From the NCBI GenBank assembly GCA_002070215.1, contig MWCV01000023.1:1-36889 (forward strand): a stretch of DNA of 36,889 bases, read 5' to 3'. The translations under genes and the position numbers were made by a program. The notes below the pieces were generated by a model. It saw nothing but the letters and a program-made list of their open reading frames with translations, was not told the origin of the DNA and did no database searches. This document shows positions 29,614 to 36,889 of this stretch, piece after piece. Numbering within the stretch: the stretch's first letter is position 1; each line of letters begins with the position of its first letter. This DNA is from Chloroflexi bacterium ADurb.Bin180. Its GTDB lineage: Bacteria > Chloroflexota > Anaerolineae > UBA2200.

Positions 29614-31137
29614 CTAGCTCTTGCTGAGCGAGGTCAGAATGGTCGGCCAGACGTTGTGGCCGGTCTTGGCTGGCTCGCCCGTGCCGGCGTACCAGACGAT
29701 GTACAGCATCTTGCCGCCGAAAGGCACGAAGGAGGCGCCGAACTCGACGTCGGTGCCCATCGCGTTCTTGCCCGTGCCGGTCTTGACCGGGCGGTCCTCA
29801 CCGAGGATCTTGACCGGGTCGCCATCCTTCAGCGTCACGCCGGTAAAGAGGCCCTTGCCGCCCTCGAGCGTCTCGACCCACCTGGCCATTTCGGCCTTGG
29901 GGTCGGTGCCTTCCTGCACCCAGACGATGAGCGAGGTCATATAGTCCGGCGAGTTGAGCCAGATGCCCTTGCCTTCCCACGGTGCCATCGGGTCGAGCCA
30001 GGTAGAGGGGTAGATGAGCTTGAGGCCGTGCTCGGCGCTGGTATAGTTCTTCCAGGCCACGAGCGAAGACAGGATCCCGGCCAGGTTGCTCTGCGCCGCC
30101 TCCCAGTGGTCGGACTGGGCGTACTGCACGATGTAGAGCATCTTGCCGGCGTGCGGCACAAAGGCGCCCAGGAAGTGCACGTCCGTGCCAAAGGCGTTCT
30201 TGCCCTTGCCGGTCTGTGAAGGCGCGTCAACGCCCAGGATCTTGGTGGTCTTGGCGGCATCGAGCGTGACCGCGTTGAACAGGCCCTTGCCCCCCTGGAG
30301 CGTCTCGGCCCACTTGGTCAGCTCGGCCTTGGGGTCTGTACCGTCCTGCACCCAGATGATGGTCGAGACGAGATAATCGGGCGTGTTGAGCCAGAGGCCC
30401 TTGCCTTCCCACGGCGGTCCCACGGCGATCCAGTCGGCCGGCTGCGAAACGGACAGGCCGAACTCGCTGGAGGTGTAGGTGGACCACTCGGTGATGGGCG
30501 GCGGCGGGACGTAAGCGAAATCGGCCGCGGGGGCCGCCATCGAGTCCAGCATCTTGGCAAAGAAGGGCTCATAGTGGCTCCACAGGTCCACCGGGCAGTA
30601 GGTGGTGATGCGCAGCAGGTTCTTGCCGTAGGGCACCACCGTGTCGCGGCCCGTATAGTCCATCTTGACCGCGTCATAGTGGCCCTTCCAGGTGTACGAG
30701 TCCCAGTCCTCGCCGAACACCCTGGTCTTGGCGCCGTCGGCGAACTCGAGGTTGGAAAAGGCCTTGCCGGCGATGAGGTCGGCCTTCATTTCTGCCAGGT
30801 CGGCCTCGCGGGTGAGTCCCTCTTCGTGGCGCAGGGTCGAGATGTAGACGCCCTGCCAGTCCTCGCTGAGCACGGTAATGCCGACTCCCTTGATGCTGGC
30901 CACGGCCGTCCACTTGTCGGGATAGCCGATTTCGAGGCCGGCGTTGGGCTCCTTGAAGGTGCCCACCAGGGTCACCGGAACGGGCGTGGGCGGCACCGGG
31001 GTGGGTGTGGGGGGGATGGGCGTGGCCGTGGGCGGGACCCGCGTCGGGGGTACCGGCGAGGGGGTGGGTGCTGGCTGGCACGAGGCCACCAGAGCCAGCA
31101 ACAGAATCAGCGAAACGAGCCATAGATTGCGTTTCAT
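29614..31137 (-). CDS. Lipoprotein with three PsbP/DcrB-like repeat domains
   Basis: A 507-residue protein starting at ATG 31137, with AAAGGAGGAG upstream; longer starts run into the promoter. A signal peptide ends in a lipobox (LVASC, Cys20), followed by a Pro/Thr-rich linker to about residue 55, a Chloroflexota hallmark. Then come three related domains of roughly 140 residues, each opening with a G-L-x4-P-x2-W motif: GLEIGYPDKW, GLSVSQPADW and GLKLIYPSTW. The second and third are closest (PPWEGKGLWLNTPDY versus APWEGKGIWLNSPDY). These are outer-face, membrane-anchored domains of unknown ligand. As first gene of the LacI-controlled arm with two glycosidases, it could be a sugar- or polymer-binding protein; that is inference. 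Confidence 0.82.
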   Translation of the reverse strand: MKRNLWLVSLILLLALVASCQPAPTPSPVPPTRVPPTATPIPPTPTPVPPTPVPVTLVGTFKEPNAGLEIGYPDKWTAVASIKGVGITVLSEDWQGVYISTLRHEEGLTREADLAEMKADLIAGKAFSNLEFADGAKTRVFGEDWDSYTWKGHYDAVKMDYTGRDTVVPYGKNLLRITTYCPVDLWSHYEPFFAKMLDSMAAPAADFAYVPPPPITEWSTYTSSEFGLSVSQPADWIAVGPPWEGKGLWLNTPDYLVSTIIWVQDGTDPKAELTKWAETLQGGKGLFNAVTLDAAKTTKILGVDAPSQTGKGKNAFGTDVHFLGAFVPHAGKMLYIVQYAQSDHWEAAQSNLAGILSSLVAWKNYTSAEHGLKLIYPSTWLDPMAPWEGKGIWLNSPDYMTSLIVWVQEGTDPKAEMARWVETLEGGKGLFTGVTLKDGDPVKILGEDRPVKTGTGKNAMGTDVEFGASFVPFGGKMLYIVWYAGTGEPAKTGHNVWPTILTSLSKS

Positions 31138-31197
31138 TGGTCCGCTCCTCCTTTGGAATCGCTGCATTCGTTGTTCGAACCAGGCTGCGCCGCAATG

Positions 31198-31211
31198 GTT
31201 AAGCGCTTAAC
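31198..31211. promoter_or_regulatory. LacI-type operator O1 (perfect palindrome)
   Basis: GTTAAGCGCTTAAC is a perfect 14-bp palindrome with the CpG centre typical of LacI/CcpA-family sites. It lies 3 bp downstream of the -10 box of the minus-strand promoter, so a bound repressor would block transcription start of the lipoprotein/GH172/GH31 operon. Confidence 0.85.
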
Positions 31212-31214
31212 TTG

Positions 31215-31243
31215 ACTATAGCACACTCGCGACGAATTGTCAA
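31215..31243 (-). promoter_or_regulatory. Sigma70 promoter of the lipoprotein/GH172/GH31 operon
   Basis: On the minus strand: TTGACA (31243-31238), 17-bp spacer, TATAGT (31220-31215). This is near consensus. Operator O1 overlaps its start point and operator O2 lies just upstream of the -35 box. Confidence 0.8.
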
Positions 31244-31248
31244 CTGCA

Positions 31249-31262
31249 GTAAAGCGCTTCAC
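31249..31262. promoter_or_regulatory. LacI-type operator O2 (between the promoters)
   Basis: GTAAAGCGCTTCAC matches the palindrome with one mismatched pair. It lies between the two -35 boxes, with its centre 51 bp from O1 and 60 bp from O3, which would allow DNA looping by a repressor tetramer or cooperative dimers. Confidence 0.75.
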
Positions 31263-31277
31263 CGGGCCGGGCACCAC

Positions 31278-31306
31278 TTGACAGCCTCCGCCGATTGTAC
31301 TAGAAT
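31278..31306 (+). promoter_or_regulatory. Sigma70 promoter of the lacI-type/transport operon
   Basis: TTGACA (31278-31283), 17-bp spacer, TAGAAT (31301-31306). It mirrors the minus-strand promoter: near-consensus boxes, 17-bp spacer and an operator directly downstream. The repressor is therefore probably autoregulated together with the transporter. Confidence 0.8.
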
Positions 31307-31308
31307 GA

Positions 31309-31322
31309 GTGAAGCGCTTAAC
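31309..31322. promoter_or_regulatory. LacI-type operator O3 at the plus-strand start point
   Basis: GTGAAGCGCTTAAC differs from the perfect palindrome at one position. It begins 2 bp after the -10 box and covers the predicted transcript start, so the repressor represses its own operon. This also rules out the in-frame GTG at 31309 as the gene start. Confidence 0.8.
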
Positions 31323-31377
31323 CGGCGGGCGATTGTGCCGGGCCGGTCACCGGTGGAAGAGAGGTAGGGCGGCCAGG

Positions 31378-32421
31378 TTGACAACCATCTATGACGTAGC
31401 CAGAGAAGCCGGGGTCTCCATCGGCACCGTCTCTTACGTGCTGAACAATACCAAGCGCGTCCGGCCAGAGACGGTGCAAAAGGTGCAGCAGGCCATGCAG
31501 GCGCTCAACTACCGGCCGCGCGCCGCGGCCAAGGCCCTGGCCGCGGGCCACAGCAACGTCATCGCCCTGCTCTACCCCATCTACCTGCACGACTTTCAGA
31601 TGTTCCTCAGCACCTTCACCCTGGCCATCGGCGAGGTCCTGGCCGACTCGGACTATGGCCTCGAGGTGCGGCCGGTGCTGCGCGGCCGCGCCGAACAGCA
31701 AGAGCTGGAGGCCAGCATCAACTCGGGCTCGATGGACGGCGCGCTGCTGGTGCACACGCAGCTCCAGGACCCGCGCGTGCCGCTCTTGCAAAAGGCTCGC
31801 ATCCCCTTTGTGATGATCGGCCGCTGCGCAGACAACAGCGGTCTGTACTTTGTGGATACCGACATCGATGCCGCAGTGCGGCTGGCTGTGGAGCACCTGG
31901 TGCAGCTCGGCCATCGCTGCGTGCCGCTGGTGGGCGCAGAGAAGGAAAGCAAGTACAGCACCACCGTGGCCCACCGCCTGCAGGCGGCCTACCTCCAGGC
32001 ACTGGCCGAGTTCGGCCTGCCCTCATCGTGCCGCCTCTTTATCGACGCTGCCCCGCTCTCGCTGATGGTCGAGCGCGTCAAGGAGCTCCTGCGCAGCCGC
32101 CGGCGCCCGCGCCCCACCGCCATCGCCTGCGCCAACGAGGCGGCAGTAATGTGCACCTACAAGGCGGCCGCCGAACTGGGCCTGCGCATCCCCGACGACC
32201 TGGCCGTGCTCGGCTATGCCGATAGCCCCCTCTACCCGCTGCTGCCAGTCCCCACGACCACCGTGTTCGACCACGTGGCCGACCTGGGGCGCGTGGCGGC
32301 GCGGATGCTGCTGACCCGCCTCGAAGGCAACGAACCAGAGCCGCCCCAGGTGCTGCTGCCGCCGCGCCTGGTGGCGCGCGCCTCAACCGTAAGCCCACCG
32401 CAAGAAGGAGCACGCCCATGA
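31378..32421 (+). CDS. LacI family transcriptional repressor
   Basis: A 347-residue regulator. The start TTG 31378 gives TTIYDVAREAGVSIGTVSYVLNN, the standard LacI helix-turn-helix at residues 2-24; upstream GTG 31309 lies on the operator and before the transcript start, so it is not used. The ribosome site is weak, which with TTG suggests low expression. A hinge helix YRPRAAAKALAAG (45-57) and the periplasmic-binding-protein-like sensor domain follow (VIALLYPIY, PFVMIGRCADNSGLYFVDTDI, AIACANEAAVMCTYKAAAELGLRIPDDLAVLGYAD). The three AAGCGCTT operators just upstream are its probable sites. Its stop overlaps the next ATG (ATGA), so the operon is coupled. The inducer is presumably the sugar imported by the downstream transporter. 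Confidence 0.92.
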   Translation: MTTIYDVAREAGVSIGTVSYVLNNTKRVRPETVQKVQQAMQALNYRPRAAAKALAAGHSNVIALLYPIYLHDFQMFLSTFTLAIGEVLADSDYGLEVRPVLRGRAEQQELEASINSGSMDGALLVHTQLQDPRVPLLQKARIPFVMIGRCADNSGLYFVDTDIDAAVRLAVEHLVQLGHRCVPLVGAEKESKYSTTVAHRLQAAYLQALAEFGLPSSCRLFIDAAPLSLMVERVKELLRSRRRPRPTAIACANEAAVMCTYKAAAELGLRIPDDLAVLGYADSPLYPLLPVPTTTVFDHVADLGRVAARMLLTRLEGNEPEPPQVLLPPRLVARASTVSPPQEGARP

Positions 32422-33458
32422 CCCTGCTCGGCTTTCAGCCCGACCCCGATTTCAACCGGCTGCGCACGGCGCTCTTTTGCCGCCAGCCGGACCGCGTGCC
32501 CCTGGCCGAGCTGTGGATCGATGCACCGGTCAAAGAGGCCATCCTGGGCCGCCACATTGGCAACTCGTTTGTCGATCCGGACTATGACGTCGAGGCCGAT
32601 ATCGACTTTATGTACGGTGCCGGCTATGACTATGTGCACGTCGAGCCGCGCTACTCCTTCCCGATGAAGCCCGGGCTGGAGGTCCCCGAGAATGCCGGCA
32701 CGGTGCTCAACTGGGCCGATTTCGGCGACTATCAATGGCCCACCATCGCCGATGTCGATTTCCACTGGCTCGACCGCGCGGTGCAGTACCTGCCTTCTGG
32801 CATGGGCATCATCACCGGCACCAGCGGCATTTTCGAGGCGGCCTGGCGCATCACCGGCTTTACCACCTTTTGCCTGCTGATGCACGACCAGCCCGACCTC
32901 GTGGCGGCCATTATGCAGCGCGTCGGCGCGCTGCTCCTGCAGATCTTTGAGCGTGGCGCGGCCTACCCCAGGGTCGGCGCGATGTGGATCAGCGACGACA
33001 TCGCTTACGCCTCGGGGCCGATGCTGCCGCCCGCTTTCTACCGCCAGCACCTCTTCCCCTGGTATCGCCAGATGGCCGACATCTGCCGCCAGCGCGACCT
33101 GCCCTTCCTCTACCACTCGGACGGCCTGCTGTGGAAGGTGCTGCCCGACCTCATCGCGGCCGGTTTCAACGCCATCCAGCCGATAGAGCCCAAAGTGATG
33201 GACATTGTCGAGCTCAAGCGCCAGGTCGGCGACCGGCTCTGCCTCATCGGCAACATCGACCTGGGCTACACCCTGACCCGCGGCACCCCCGCCGAAGTCG
33301 AAGCGGAGGTGCGCGAACGCATTCGCACCGTTGGTCCTGGCGGCGGCTACTGCGTGGGTTCCAGCAATACCGTCACCTACTATGTGCCGCCGCAGAACTA
33401 TATCGCCATGATCGAGGCCACGCGCCGCTACGGCAAGTACCCGTTGGAGGGCGTCTAG
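32418..33458 (+). CDS. Uroporphyrinogen decarboxylase (URO-D) superfamily protein
   Basis: A 346-residue protein starting at ATG 32418, overlapping the repressor stop; AAGGAG lies about 8 bases upstream. It has the URO-D barrel pattern: NRLRTALFCRQPDRVPLAE near the start, GIITGTSGIFEAAW, WISDDIAYASGPMLPPAFYRQHLFPWYRQM and LYHSDGLLWKVLPDLIAAGFNAIQPIEP, ending in the LIGNIDLGYTLTRGTPAEVE segment. Heme-type residues of true HemE are not retained, so it is one of the URO-D relatives common in sugar-transport operons, akin to corrinoid methyltransferases. No HxCxnC zinc motif of MtaA type is visible. Substrate is unknown; it is probably a catabolic step for the imported compound. Confidence 0.85.
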   Translation: MTLLGFQPDPDFNRLRTALFCRQPDRVPLAELWIDAPVKEAILGRHIGNSFVDPDYDVEADIDFMYGAGYDYVHVEPRYSFPMKPGLEVPENAGTVLNWADFGDYQWPTIADVDFHWLDRAVQYLPSGMGIITGTSGIFEAAWRITGFTTFCLLMHDQPDLVAAIMQRVGALLLQIFERGAAYPRVGAMWISDDIAYASGPMLPPAFYRQHLFPWYRQMADICRQRDLPFLYHSDGLLWKVLPDLIAAGFNAIQPIEPKVMDIVELKRQVGDRLCLIGNIDLGYTLTRGTPAEVEAEVRERIRTVGPGGGYCVGSSNTVTYYVPPQNYIAMIEATRRYGKYPLEGV

Positions 33459-33533
33459 CCCGCTCTCCGGCTCACCCTGGCCAAGCGCCGGGCGGCTCCC
33501 TGGCCGAGCAGAACGAATCCAAAGGAGGAGACG

Positions 33534-34853
33534 ATGGCAAAGAGACTGGCCTGGCACCGAAGCGTACTGGTTGCACTCACCCTGCTGGCGCTGCTGCTGG
33601 CGGCCTGCTCGCCGCCTGCCGCCCAGCCGACCTCCCCGCCCCCCACCAAACCGGCTCCCACTGCGGCCGGCCCGACTGCGGCCGCGCCCACCACCAAACC
33701 GGCCCGCGCACCGGCCAAGCTCACCCTGTGGGTCTATATGAGCGACGACGACCTGGCGGTGCTCCAGGGGGTGACCAAAGAGTACGAAGCGCTGAGCGGC
33801 GACACGGTACAGGTGGTCAACTATCCCTACTTTGAGCTGCTCGAAAAGGTCGATGTGGCCTTTCCCGCCGGCGAAGGCCCCGACCTGTGCGAGATCCCCC
33901 ATACCGACACTGGCGTATGGGGCCAGGCCGGCCTCATCGCGCCCTTCCCCGAAGGCGTTCTGAGCGAGGAAGAGCGCGGCAAGTACGCCCACAGCGCCCT
34001 GGACGCCTTTTTCTACGACGGCCAACAGTTTGGCATCCCGCAAATCGCCGACGTCGTGGTGCTGCTCTACAACAAGGCCCTGGTCAAGACCCCGCCCACG
34101 ACCATGGAAGAGCTCATCCAGATGGCCAAGGACATCCAGACCAAGGACATTGGCGGGTTCTGGATGCTGGACAACAACATGTGGTACGGCTGGTGCTTTG
34201 TCAGCGGCTACGGCGGCTACATCTTTGGCCGGACTGACAAGGGCTATGACGTCAACGACCTGGGTGTGTTCAGCCGCGGCACGGCCCAGGGTCTGGATTA
34301 TTTGTTCACCCTGCGCCGCGAGCACAAGATCATCCCCGAGAACATTGACTGGAACCTGCTCACCGGCCACTTTACCGAGGGCAAGCTGGGCATGATGATC
34401 CAGAATGCCAACCAGGCCGCCATCTACCAGGCAGCCGGCGTCGATGTGGGCATGGCCGTCATTCCCAGGCTGCCCAATGGCAACATGCCAGCGCCCATGC
34501 TCAGCATCAGCGGCTGGGCCATCAATGGCTACAGCAAGCAGCAGCAGGCGGCGGCCGAGCTGGCGGTCTACCTCGGCGGTCACCTGGCCGTGCCCCTGTT
34601 CAAGTCGTCTCAGGGCAACATCCCGGTGCGCCTCGATGCCATCGCCGATCCGGTCATCGCCGGCAATCCGAACATCGTGGCGGCCATCGAGCAGGTCGGC
34701 TTTTCGCAGCCCGTACCCAACGTGCCCGAGATGGGCCTGGTCTGGGTGCCGGTGAACAGCGCCTTTGAGCTGGCCGCCAAGGGCGACAAGACCTCGGCCC
34801 AGGCCCTGTCCGAAGCCTCCGAGGTGGTCAAGGCGGCCATAGCCGGCCAGTAA
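33534..34853 (+). CDS. ABC transporter sugar-binding lipoprotein (MalE-like)
   Basis: A 439-residue extracellular solute-binding protein. AAAGGAGGAG precedes ATG 33534. The signal peptide ends in a lipobox with Cys25 (LAAC), then a Pro/Thr/Ala-rich linker to about residue 60. The body begins KLTLWVYMSDDDLAVLQGVTKEYEALSGDTVQVV, a family 1 (MalE/UgpB) start, and includes GEGPDLCEIPHTDTGVWGQAGLIAPF and a YGIPQ-like stretch (FGIPQIADVVVLLYNKALV). It captures an oligosaccharide outside the membrane and delivers it to the two permeases downstream. A stem-loop follows the gene, often seen where the binding protein must be made in excess. Confidence 0.93.
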   Translation: MAKRLAWHRSVLVALTLLALLLAACSPPAAQPTSPPPTKPAPTAAGPTAAAPTTKPARAPAKLTLWVYMSDDDLAVLQGVTKEYEALSGDTVQVVNYPYFELLEKVDVAFPAGEGPDLCEIPHTDTGVWGQAGLIAPFPEGVLSEEERGKYAHSALDAFFYDGQQFGIPQIADVVVLLYNKALVKTPPTTMEELIQMAKDIQTKDIGGFWMLDNNMWYGWCFVSGYGGYIFGRTDKGYDVNDLGVFSRGTAQGLDYLFTLRREHKIIPENIDWNLLTGHFTEGKLGMMIQNANQAAIYQAAGVDVGMAVIPRLPNGNMPAPMLSISGWAINGYSKQQQAAAELAVYLGGHLAVPLFKSSQGNIPVRLDAIADPVIAGNPNIVAAIEQVGFSQPVPNVPEMGLVWVPVNSAFELAAKGDKTSAQALSEASEVVKAAIAGQ

Positions 34854-34867
34854 CGTCAGGATCAAGT

Positions 34868-34906
34868 GCGGCCTTCCCCGGGGTCGCTGACCGACGGGAA
34901 GGCCGC
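34868..34906. other. Intergenic stem-loop after the binding-protein gene
   Basis: GCGGCCTTCCC (34868-34878) pairs perfectly with GGGAAGGCCGC (34896-34906) around a 17-base loop. There is no T-run, so it is not a full terminator; it likely stabilises the upstream mRNA or lowers read-through into the permease genes, as at malE-malF. Confidence 0.65.
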
Positions 34907-34929
34907 CTGCTCACTGGGAGGAGAAAGCC

Positions 34930-35859
34930 ATGACCCGCTCCAGGTGGACAAGGCGCGCCTACCCCTATCTGCTGATGGCGCCGGGGCTGCTGGCCGTGCT
35001 CGTCTTCACCCTGATGCCCATTGTGTACAGTGTGTATATCGCCTTCACCAACTATAGCACGCGCTACCTGCGCAACTTTCGGTTCGTCGGGCTGGAGAAC
35101 TTTCGGCGCATTCTCGTGGGCGTCGACCGGGGCAACTTTGTCCGCGTTCTGACCTGGACGTTGACCTGGGCGGTGCTCACCACGGTGCTCAACCTGGCGC
35201 TGGGCCTGGTGCTGGCGCTGCTGTTGAACAACCCCCGCCTGCGCGAGCGCGGCCTGTACCGCACCATTCTCATCTACCCCTGGGCCCTGCCGGCCACCCT
35301 CACAGTGATGGTCTGGGGCGGCCTGCTGAACACGAGCTTTGGTCAGGTGAACCAGGTGCTGCAGCTCGTGGGGGTCAAGGCCATCCCCTGGCTCACCGAC
35401 CCCACCTGGGCGCGCGTGGCCTGCATCCTGGTCAACCTCTGGCTGGCCTACCCGTTCACCATGTCCGTGTTTTTGGGGGCGCTCCAGTGCATCGATGCCC
35501 ACCTGTATGAGGCAGCGGCGCTGGACGGCGCCAGCGGCAGCCAGTCCTTTCGCCACATCACGCTGCCACTGCTCCAGCAGTCCACCCTGCCGCTGTTGAT
35601 CACCAGCTTTGCCGGCAACTTTGCCGGCTTTGGCGTGATCTACCTGTTGACCGGCGGCGGGCCCATCGTGGCCATCGACCCGCGGGCCCCGGGCGCCACG
35701 GACCTCATCGGCACCTATATGTACAAGCTGGCCTTTGGCGATGTGACCAAGAACTATGGGCTGGCCGCCGCCACGGGCATCATCATCTTTCTGTTCACCA
35801 GCTTGCTGACCGTGCTGAACAGCCGGCTCACCGGCGTGTTTGCGGAGGTGGACCAATGA
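34930..35859 (+). CDS. ABC sugar transporter permease, MalF-like
   Basis: A 309-residue inner-membrane permease. GGAGGAG lies upstream of ATG 34930. The first helix is YPYLLMAPGLLAVLVFTLMP (16-35), and about six membrane segments are visible. The EAA motif, EAAALDGASGSQSFRHITLP (near 196-215), is the contact for the ABC ATPase, and the end SFAGNFAGFGVIYLLTGGGP is typical of MalF/UgpA. Its stop overlaps the next start (ATGA), so the two permeases are translationally coupled. It pairs with the MalG-like protein and the binding lipoprotein. Confidence 0.93.
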   Translation: MTRSRWTRRAYPYLLMAPGLLAVLVFTLMPIVYSVYIAFTNYSTRYLRNFRFVGLENFRRILVGVDRGNFVRVLTWTLTWAVLTTVLNLALGLVLALLLNNPRLRERGLYRTILIYPWALPATLTVMVWGGLLNTSFGQVNQVLQLVGVKAIPWLTDPTWARVACILVNLWLAYPFTMSVFLGALQCIDAHLYEAAALDGASGSQSFRHITLPLLQQSTLPLLITSFAGNFAGFGVIYLLTGGGPIVAIDPRAPGATDLIGTYMYKLAFGDVTKNYGLAAATGIIIFLFTSLLTVLNSRLTGVFAEVDQ

Positions 35860-36713
35860 GCAAGCCCACCCTCAAGCGCTCCCTGTTGCTGCTGCTCAAC
35901 CGGCTGGTACTGGTGGTCGCCTGCCTGCTCACCCTCTTTCCCGCTCTGTGGGTGGTGGCCGCCTCGTTCAGCCAGGGCGTGAGCCTCTACTCCGGCGGCC
36001 TCATCCCGGCCAAGCTGACCTGGGACAACTACCGCCAGCTCTTTTTCCGCGACGGGCACCTCGGCGGCACGGACTTTCTGCTATGGATGAAGAACAGCCT
36101 GATCATCTGTCTGCCGGCCAGCTTTCTGGGGGTGGGGCTGACCACCACCATGGCCTATGCCTTTTCGCGCTTTCGCTTTGCGGGGAGGCGTTTTGGGCTG
36201 CTGGTACTGGTGCTGCTGCAGATGTTCCCGGCCATTATGTCCATCATCGCCCTGTTTCGCCTGCTGCAAGTGCTGGGGCTGCTGGACAAGTTACTCGGGC
36301 TGATCATCGTCTATGGCTGTGGCAGCATCGGCTTTAACACCTGGCTGCTCAAAGGCTACCTCGAGTCCATTCCCCGTGACCTGGAGGAGGCGGCCTACAT
36401 CGACGGCGCCACCTACTGGCAGGCTTTCACCCGGGTGGTGCTGCCGCTGGCCACGCCGATGCTGGTGGTGGTCTTCTTTTTCAACTTTATCGGCTTTTTC
36501 CAGGAGTACCTGCTGGCCAGCGTCATCCTCTTCCGGCCCGAGCTGCGGCCCATCGCGCTGGGCATGCGCTTTTACATCACCGGCAAGTACTCGCAGAACT
36601 GGACCGGCTTTTCGGCCGCTTCGATTGTCGCCTCTCTGCCCATCCTGATCATCTTTTTCGCCCTGCAAAAGTTCATCGTCGAGGGCCTGACCAAAGGCGC
36701 GCTCAAGGGCTAG
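35856..36713 (+). CDS. ABC sugar transporter permease, MalG-like
   Basis: A 285-residue permease starting at ATG 35856 inside the previous stop codon. About six membrane segments are visible, the first near residues 11-35 (LVLVVACLLTLFPALWVVAASF). The EAA motif is EEAAYIDGATYWQAFTRVVL (near 175-194), followed by a long hydrophobic run (MLVVVFFFNFIGFF). It completes the transmembrane channel. No ATPase gene follows within the window, so a shared MsmX/UgpC-like ATPase elsewhere is likely. Confidence 0.93.
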   Translation: MSKPTLKRSLLLLLNRLVLVVACLLTLFPALWVVAASFSQGVSLYSGGLIPAKLTWDNYRQLFFRDGHLGGTDFLLWMKNSLIICLPASFLGVGLTTTMAYAFSRFRFAGRRFGLLVLVLLQMFPAIMSIIALFRLLQVLGLLDKLLGLIIVYGCGSIGFNTWLLKGYLESIPRDLEEAAYIDGATYWQAFTRVVLPLATPMLVVVFFFNFIGFFQEYLLASVILFRPELRPIALGMRFYITGKYSQNWTGFSAASIVASLPILIIFFALQKFIVEGLTKGALKG

Positions 36714-36720
36714 GAGGACC

Positions 36721-36889
36721 ATGGCCGACCGACCTGCGCCCGAGTGGGCTGTTGCCCTGGGCAGATACACCGTAGAGGACGTCCGCCAGCGCGGCTATGA
36801 CGTCGCGCCGCTGGAGGAGGCACAGCGCCGCGCCGAAAAGCTGCTGCGTCTGGGGCACGCCGAACAGGCGCTGGCCCAGGCCGAGGCGG
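36721..36889 (+). CDS. 5' part of an unidentified gene, cut by the window end
   Basis: An open frame begins at ATG 36721 and continues past the window end (56 codons visible). AGGAGG stands 4 bases upstream and overlaps the permease stop (TAGGAGG), so it is the next gene of the operon. The visible start (MADRPAPEWAVALGRYTVED, then a helical stretch QRRAEKLLRLGHAEQALAQAE) has no signal peptide and no motif I can name. It may encode an enzyme for the imported sugar. Confidence 0.7.
   Translation, partial: MADRPAPEWAVALGRYTVEDVRQRGYDVAPLEEAQRRAEKLLRLGHAEQALAQAEA

Noticed and set aside
31309-31377. Longer N-terminus for the LacI-type repressor from GTG 31309
   Set aside because: That codon lies in operator O3 and upstream of the predicted transcript start. 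The helix-turn-helix starts right after TTG 31378.
32232-34865. An 877-codon open frame on the minus strand
   Set aside because: Antisense to the LacI, URO-D and binding-protein genes, all of which have clear family motifs and ribosome sites.
34868-34906. Intrinsic terminator after the binding-protein gene
   Set aside because: A perfect stem but no T-run follows, and the next gene starts 24 bp later with a good ribosome site; read-through is more likely.

Overview
This high-GC window looks like a piece of a Chloroflexota (Anaerolineae/Caldilineae-like) chromosome. The pointers are a giant MalT-type LuxR regulator next to a DUF4386 membrane protein, lipoproteins with long Pro/Thr-rich linkers behind the lipobox cysteine, a LacI-controlled MalEFG-type sugar operon with GH172 and GH31 enzymes, and short palindromic repeats between genes. 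The assignment is inference from gene content; no rRNA or marker gene is present. I see no tRNA, CRISPR array, transposase or integrase.

Layout. (1) 1-526: non-coding, packed with palindromic repeats, ending in a promoter so close to the next ATG that the mRNA should be leaderless. (2) 527-6113, plus strand: MalT/LuxR-type regulator, a small unknown protein, a DUF4386 membrane protein, a second small membrane protein, and a GNAT-YoaP acetyltransferase. (3) 6052-9955, minus strand: a DinB/ClbS-like protein, a MITE-like element, and two tandem paralogous membrane proteins with PsbP/DcrB-like extracytoplasmic repeats. (4) 10022-26338, minus strand: a compact run of nine genes that reads as a DISARM-like anti-phage island. 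(5) 26444-31137, minus strand: GH31, GH172 and a lipoprotein with three repeated domains. (6) 31198-31322: a divergent control region with two near-consensus sigma70 promoters and three LacI-type operators. (7) 31378-36889, plus strand: LacI repressor, URO-D family protein, sugar-binding lipoprotein, two permeases, and a gene cut by the window end.

The island is the most interesting part. In transcription order it encodes a SNF2-family helicase (DrmD-like), a 1373-residue adenine-specific DNA methylase (DrmMI/PglX-like), a helix-hairpin-helix glycosylase-like protein, a CBS-pair protein with a C-terminal HEPN-type Rx4H motif, a small PD-(D/E)xK nuclease-like protein, a 1685-residue DEAD/DEAH helicase with DUF1998 and a Vsr/DUF559-like C-terminus, a Cys-rich protein with an imperfect HEPN-like motif, an HNH nuclease-like protein and a small unknown. 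Spacing is very tight and the set begins at its own promoter. It shares helicase plus DUF1998 plus SNF2 plus methylase parts with class 1 DISARM. No separate DrmB or phospholipase-D DrmC is visible; instead there are extra nuclease-like and HEPN/CBS modules. I infer a self/non-self discriminating restriction system with a possible RNase-based abortive arm.

The two halves of the carbohydrate locus face away from a shared LacI-controlled region. The lipoprotein/GH172/GH31 arm would bind or process a glycoside, and the binding protein plus permeases would import the product. No ABC ATPase is present, so a shared MsmX-type ATPase elsewhere is likely.
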